From Bacillus sp. WMMC1349 (lineage in GTDB: Bacteria > Bacillota > Bacilli > Bacillales > Bacillaceae): a stretch of 64,000 nucleotides of DNA. The translations under genes were made by a program, and so were the position numbers. The first letter of the stretch is position 1. Each line of letters opens with the position of its first letter. The notes under the pieces were generated by a model. It saw only the letters and a program-made list of their open reading frames with translations. It made no database searches and had not been told where the DNA came from. This document shows positions 61,866-64,000 of the stretch, one piece after another. The stretch spans positions 249,001 through 313,000 of the forward strand of contig NZ_JABJUQ010000007.1 in the NCBI RefSeq assembly GCF_013155385.1, in the 5' to 3' direction.

Positions 61866-63135
61866 CTTATCGATTGATGACAATCCGCTTTCTATACCGC
61901 CGAAGAAGCTTTTTGAGATGGCAGCAAGAGTAAATAAAAAGCGGGGATTTTTGTTCGTCAGCAAGGTCCTTGGCAAACACATTCCCGTAAATCCGTTAAA
62001 ACCGTTACTTGCATCAGGACTTTTAGCCATCGAATATGCCGAAAGAACGAACGGTATAGCAGGTGATGAAAAATCTAAAGTGGTAGCCGGTTTTTTAGCT
62101 GAGGATGTTGAAAGCATAGAAAATGCCTATACTCTTCTCAAGAAACAACGCTTCAATCTTCCTAAGCCTCCAATTGTGATCGGTTTTGCAGAAACAGCAA
62201 CTGCTCTTGGTCATGGGGTGTTTGATATGTTGGAAGGTGCAACATATATTCATACAACAAGAGAATCACCGGAAAATGTGAATCCAGTTTTAACCTTTGA
62301 AGAAGAACATTCTCATGCCGTTGATCAGCGCTGTTACACAGATGAAGAGGTACTGACTGAAGATAGACCTATTATTCTTGTAGATGATGAAATCACAACT
62401 GGTAAAACAGTGTTGAACATCATTAGAGACATCCAACAAAAATATCCACGGAAAGAATATGCAGTTCTTTCTTTATTAGACTGGCGGTCTCTTGATCATA
62501 AAAAAGCTTTTCAGAAAGTGGAAGATGAGCTCGGTGTCACGATTTCGACAACCGCGTTGTTATCGGGAACTGTGACTTTTACAGGGCAAACACTTGACCA
62601 TACATCATATCATTATGAGCCGGCGGAAACAGTATTGAACAGTTCCATTCGTCAAATCGACCTTAGTGAGTACTTCACAAAACTTTCTAATCAGAAGGAG
62701 TTTGTAAAAGAGACAGGCCGTTTTGGGATTGATGATCATGATAAAAAAACGATTGAACTTGCTTGTCAGAAGGCAGGGCGTCATTTGAATTCCTTGCGAA
62801 AAGGAAAGCGCATTTTATGTTTAGGGACAGGCGAATTTATGTATCTCCCTATGAAAATTGCGGCTTATATGGGCGGCAATGTTTTCTATCAATCAACGAC
62901 AAGGAGTCCGATTCACCCGGTTGACAGAGCGCAATACGCTGTCAAGAATGGTTATTCTTTCCCTAATCCGGAAAATCAGAATGTTAAACATTTTATTTAT
63001 AACCTGCCGGAACAAGGCTATGACGAAGTGTTTTTATTTGTGGAAAAATCCGTTACAGATAAATCTTTGCAGCCATTTTTAAAAATCTGCAGTGATAGAA
63101 AAATAGAACAAGTTACAATTGTGACATTTTCTTAG
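61789..63135 (+). CDS. phosphoribosyltransferase with TRSP domain
   Basis: A 448-aa protein. The N-terminal two thirds are an orotate-PRTase-like domain (PRTase_2) with the PRPP loop PIILVDDEITTGKTVLNII, preceded by FAETATALGHGVFD. The C-terminal ~120 residues form the TRSP domain (ILCLGTGEFMYLPMKIAAYM, TTRSPIHP). ATG 61789 has GGGGTG six bases upstream but lies 77 nt inside the lyase gene; a later ATG (61855) lacks a ribosome site. Acts with the lyase and StiP-like protein. Confidence 0.85.
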   Translation: MKTGATLTYSQQKKNHFQILDHMEVDLSIDDNPLSIPPKKLFEMAARVNKKRGFLFVSKVLGKHIPVNPLKPLLASGLLAIEYAERTNGIAGDEKSKVVAGFLAEDVESIENAYTLLKKQRFNLPKPPIVIGFAETATALGHGVFDMLEGATYIHTTRESPENVNPVLTFEEEHSHAVDQRCYTDEEVLTEDRPIILVDDEITTGKTVLNIIRDIQQKYPRKEYAVLSLLDWRSLDHKKAFQKVEDELGVTISTTALLSGTVTFTGQTLDHTSYHYEPAETVLNSSIRQIDLSEYFTKLSNQKEFVKETGRFGIDDHDKKTIELACQKAGRHLNSLRKGKRILCLGTGEFMYLPMKIAAYMGGNVFYQSTTRSPIHPVDRAQYAVKNGYSFPNPENQNVKHFIYNLPEQGYDEVFLFVEKSVTDKSLQPFLKICSDRKIEQVTIVTFS

Positions 63136-63149
63136 AGGAAGTGATGTTC

Positions 63150-64000
63150 ATGGCTGGAATCGTTGTAAAAATGGGGAGTTACCCTGAATCTGATGTGACC
63201 TTTTTATTGAAAGACTTGTCAGGTTTTTCAATAGAAAAGAGTACACAGGAAAGAGAGAACTTGATTCAAAGTGGGACGCATTATTCCGAAATGCTGCCTG
63301 TAGAATATAAACCAACTGATGAATATATGAAGCTGTTTTATGCTTCATTGGAAGAGAGTAAACAAAAAGTAGCTGAAGCTGTCGGGATTGTTGCAGAACA
63401 AATCGTTCAAAAGCGGGGATTTCATACAGTGCTTTGTAGTTTAGCGCGGGCAGGGACACCGATTGGTGTTCTGATTAAACGTTATATTGAGTTTAAATAT
63501 AACAAGACACTTCCTCATTACAGTATCTCGATTATTCGTGACAGAGGAATTGACGAAAACGCCATCCGCTATATCATTCAACAGCACCCAGATCATTCCG
63601 TTACATTTGTAGACGGGTGGACGGGGAAAGGCGCGATTACGAAGGAATTAACGTGTGCTGTAGACCGTTTTAACGATACATATGGGACAAAGTTGTCTGC
63701 TGAGCTGGCAGTACTTGCTGATCCTGGTTATTGTTCTGATTTATTTGGAACGAGAGAAGACTTTCTGATTCCGAGCGCATGTTTAAATTCTACCGTATCA
63801 GGTTTGGTCAGCCGAACGGTTTTAAATGAACAATGGATCGGTACAGACGATTTTCATGGTGCGAAGTTTTATAGAGACTTGTTAGCCGAAGATGTCTCAA
63901 ATCTTTATGTCGATACGATTACTGCTGAATTTAATACCATTGAAAAAAAAGCGACAGAGATAGCGTCCGAATTTCTGGAAAGTAAGGAAGAGCCAGATTG
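63150..64000 (+). CDS. PRTase/StiP-like protein of the ter module, cut by window end
   Basis: 284 codons are open to the window edge. It begins MAGIVVKMGSYPESDVTFLL and contains HTVLCSLARAGTPIGVLIKR and SVTFVDGWTGKGAITKEL, a PRPP-like loop, as in the PRTase_1/StiP family of ter operons. AGAGGAAG nine bases before ATG 63150; ATG 63144 is possible. It starts 14 nt after the PRTase-TRSP gene. Further module genes probably follow outside. Confidence 0.85.
   Translation, partial: MAGIVVKMGSYPESDVTFLLKDLSGFSIEKSTQERENLIQSGTHYSEMLPVEYKPTDEYMKLFYASLEESKQKVAEAVGIVAEQIVQKRGFHTVLCSLARAGTPIGVLIKRYIEFKYNKTLPHYSISIIRDRGIDENAIRYIIQQHPDHSVTFVDGWTGKGAITKELTCAVDRFNDTYGTKLSAELAVLADPGYCSDLFGTREDFLIPSACLNSTVSGLVSRTVLNEQWIGTDDFHGAKFYRDLLAEDVSNLYVDTITAEFNTIEKKATEIASEFLESKEEPD

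Noticed and set aside
1..64000. CRISPR arrays, rRNA, tRNA, intact prophage or complete insertion sequence
   Set aside because: No regularly spaced repeats, no cloverleaf or rRNA stretches, no integrase, terminase or full transposase found by reading.

Overview
The window looks like a chromosomal segment of a low-GC, endospore-type Firmicute close to Bacillus. The clearest markers are a PhoD phosphodiesterase with its dedicated TatAd/TatCd translocase, a CwlO-type D,L-endopeptidase, the yceCDEF (TerD/TerC) stress operon, a GlcD/GlcF glycolate oxidase pair and strong AAGGAGG ribosome-binding sites. GTG and TTG starts are frequent. I see no rRNA, tRNA, CRISPR array or complete insertion sequence. 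The species cannot be fixed from the sequence alone.

Left part (1-15.9 kb): a LuxR-type regulator is divergent from a methyltransferase/dehydrogenase pair, and a Fur-box-like dyad sits in the shared promoter. Then come an antibiotic-monooxygenase-like protein, an AraC-EamA-DUF2000 operon, a chemoreceptor paired with a sugar-binding lipoprotein, a sulfotransferase, a ChbG-like deacetylase with a PTS EIICB permease, small membrane proteins, a vWA protein and a GNAT acetyltransferase.

Middle part (16-38 kb): phoD-tatAd-tatCd has PhoP-box-like repeats upstream. A two-component system with an ABC exporter follows, then a protein of unknown function, a pentapeptide-repeat protein, an acyl-CoA synthetase with an MFS carrier, and a secreted PPC-domain protein. 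Next is a gene-poor 1.4-kb stretch that hides a very small holin-like type I toxin with a probable antisense antitoxin. It is followed by a TipA/Mta-type MerR regulator, a SEC-C/HTH protein with a large methyltransferase, a DUF5105-like lipoprotein and an amidase.

Right part (38-64 kb): a seven-gene leftward cluster holds two ABC-2 exporters around a two-component system, of the type used for lantibiotic or bacitracin self-protection. Then come a 675-residue protein of unknown role with a YfaP/DUF2135-like domain, glcDF, a secreted DUF3238-like protein, decayed genes including an SdpC-like toxin fragment next to a small mobile repeat, an acyltransferase, cwlO, an ABC exporter with a TetR regulator, and the ter stress operon. 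The ter operon has three TerD paralogues and TerC, followed by a biosynthetic module (C-C bond lyase, PRTase-TRSP, PRTase/StiP) that runs off the window end.

A family of about 170-190 bp MITE-like repeats with inverted ends (GGGGCTGTC...GACAGCCCC type) occurs at least six times, mostly between operons and next to decayed genes.
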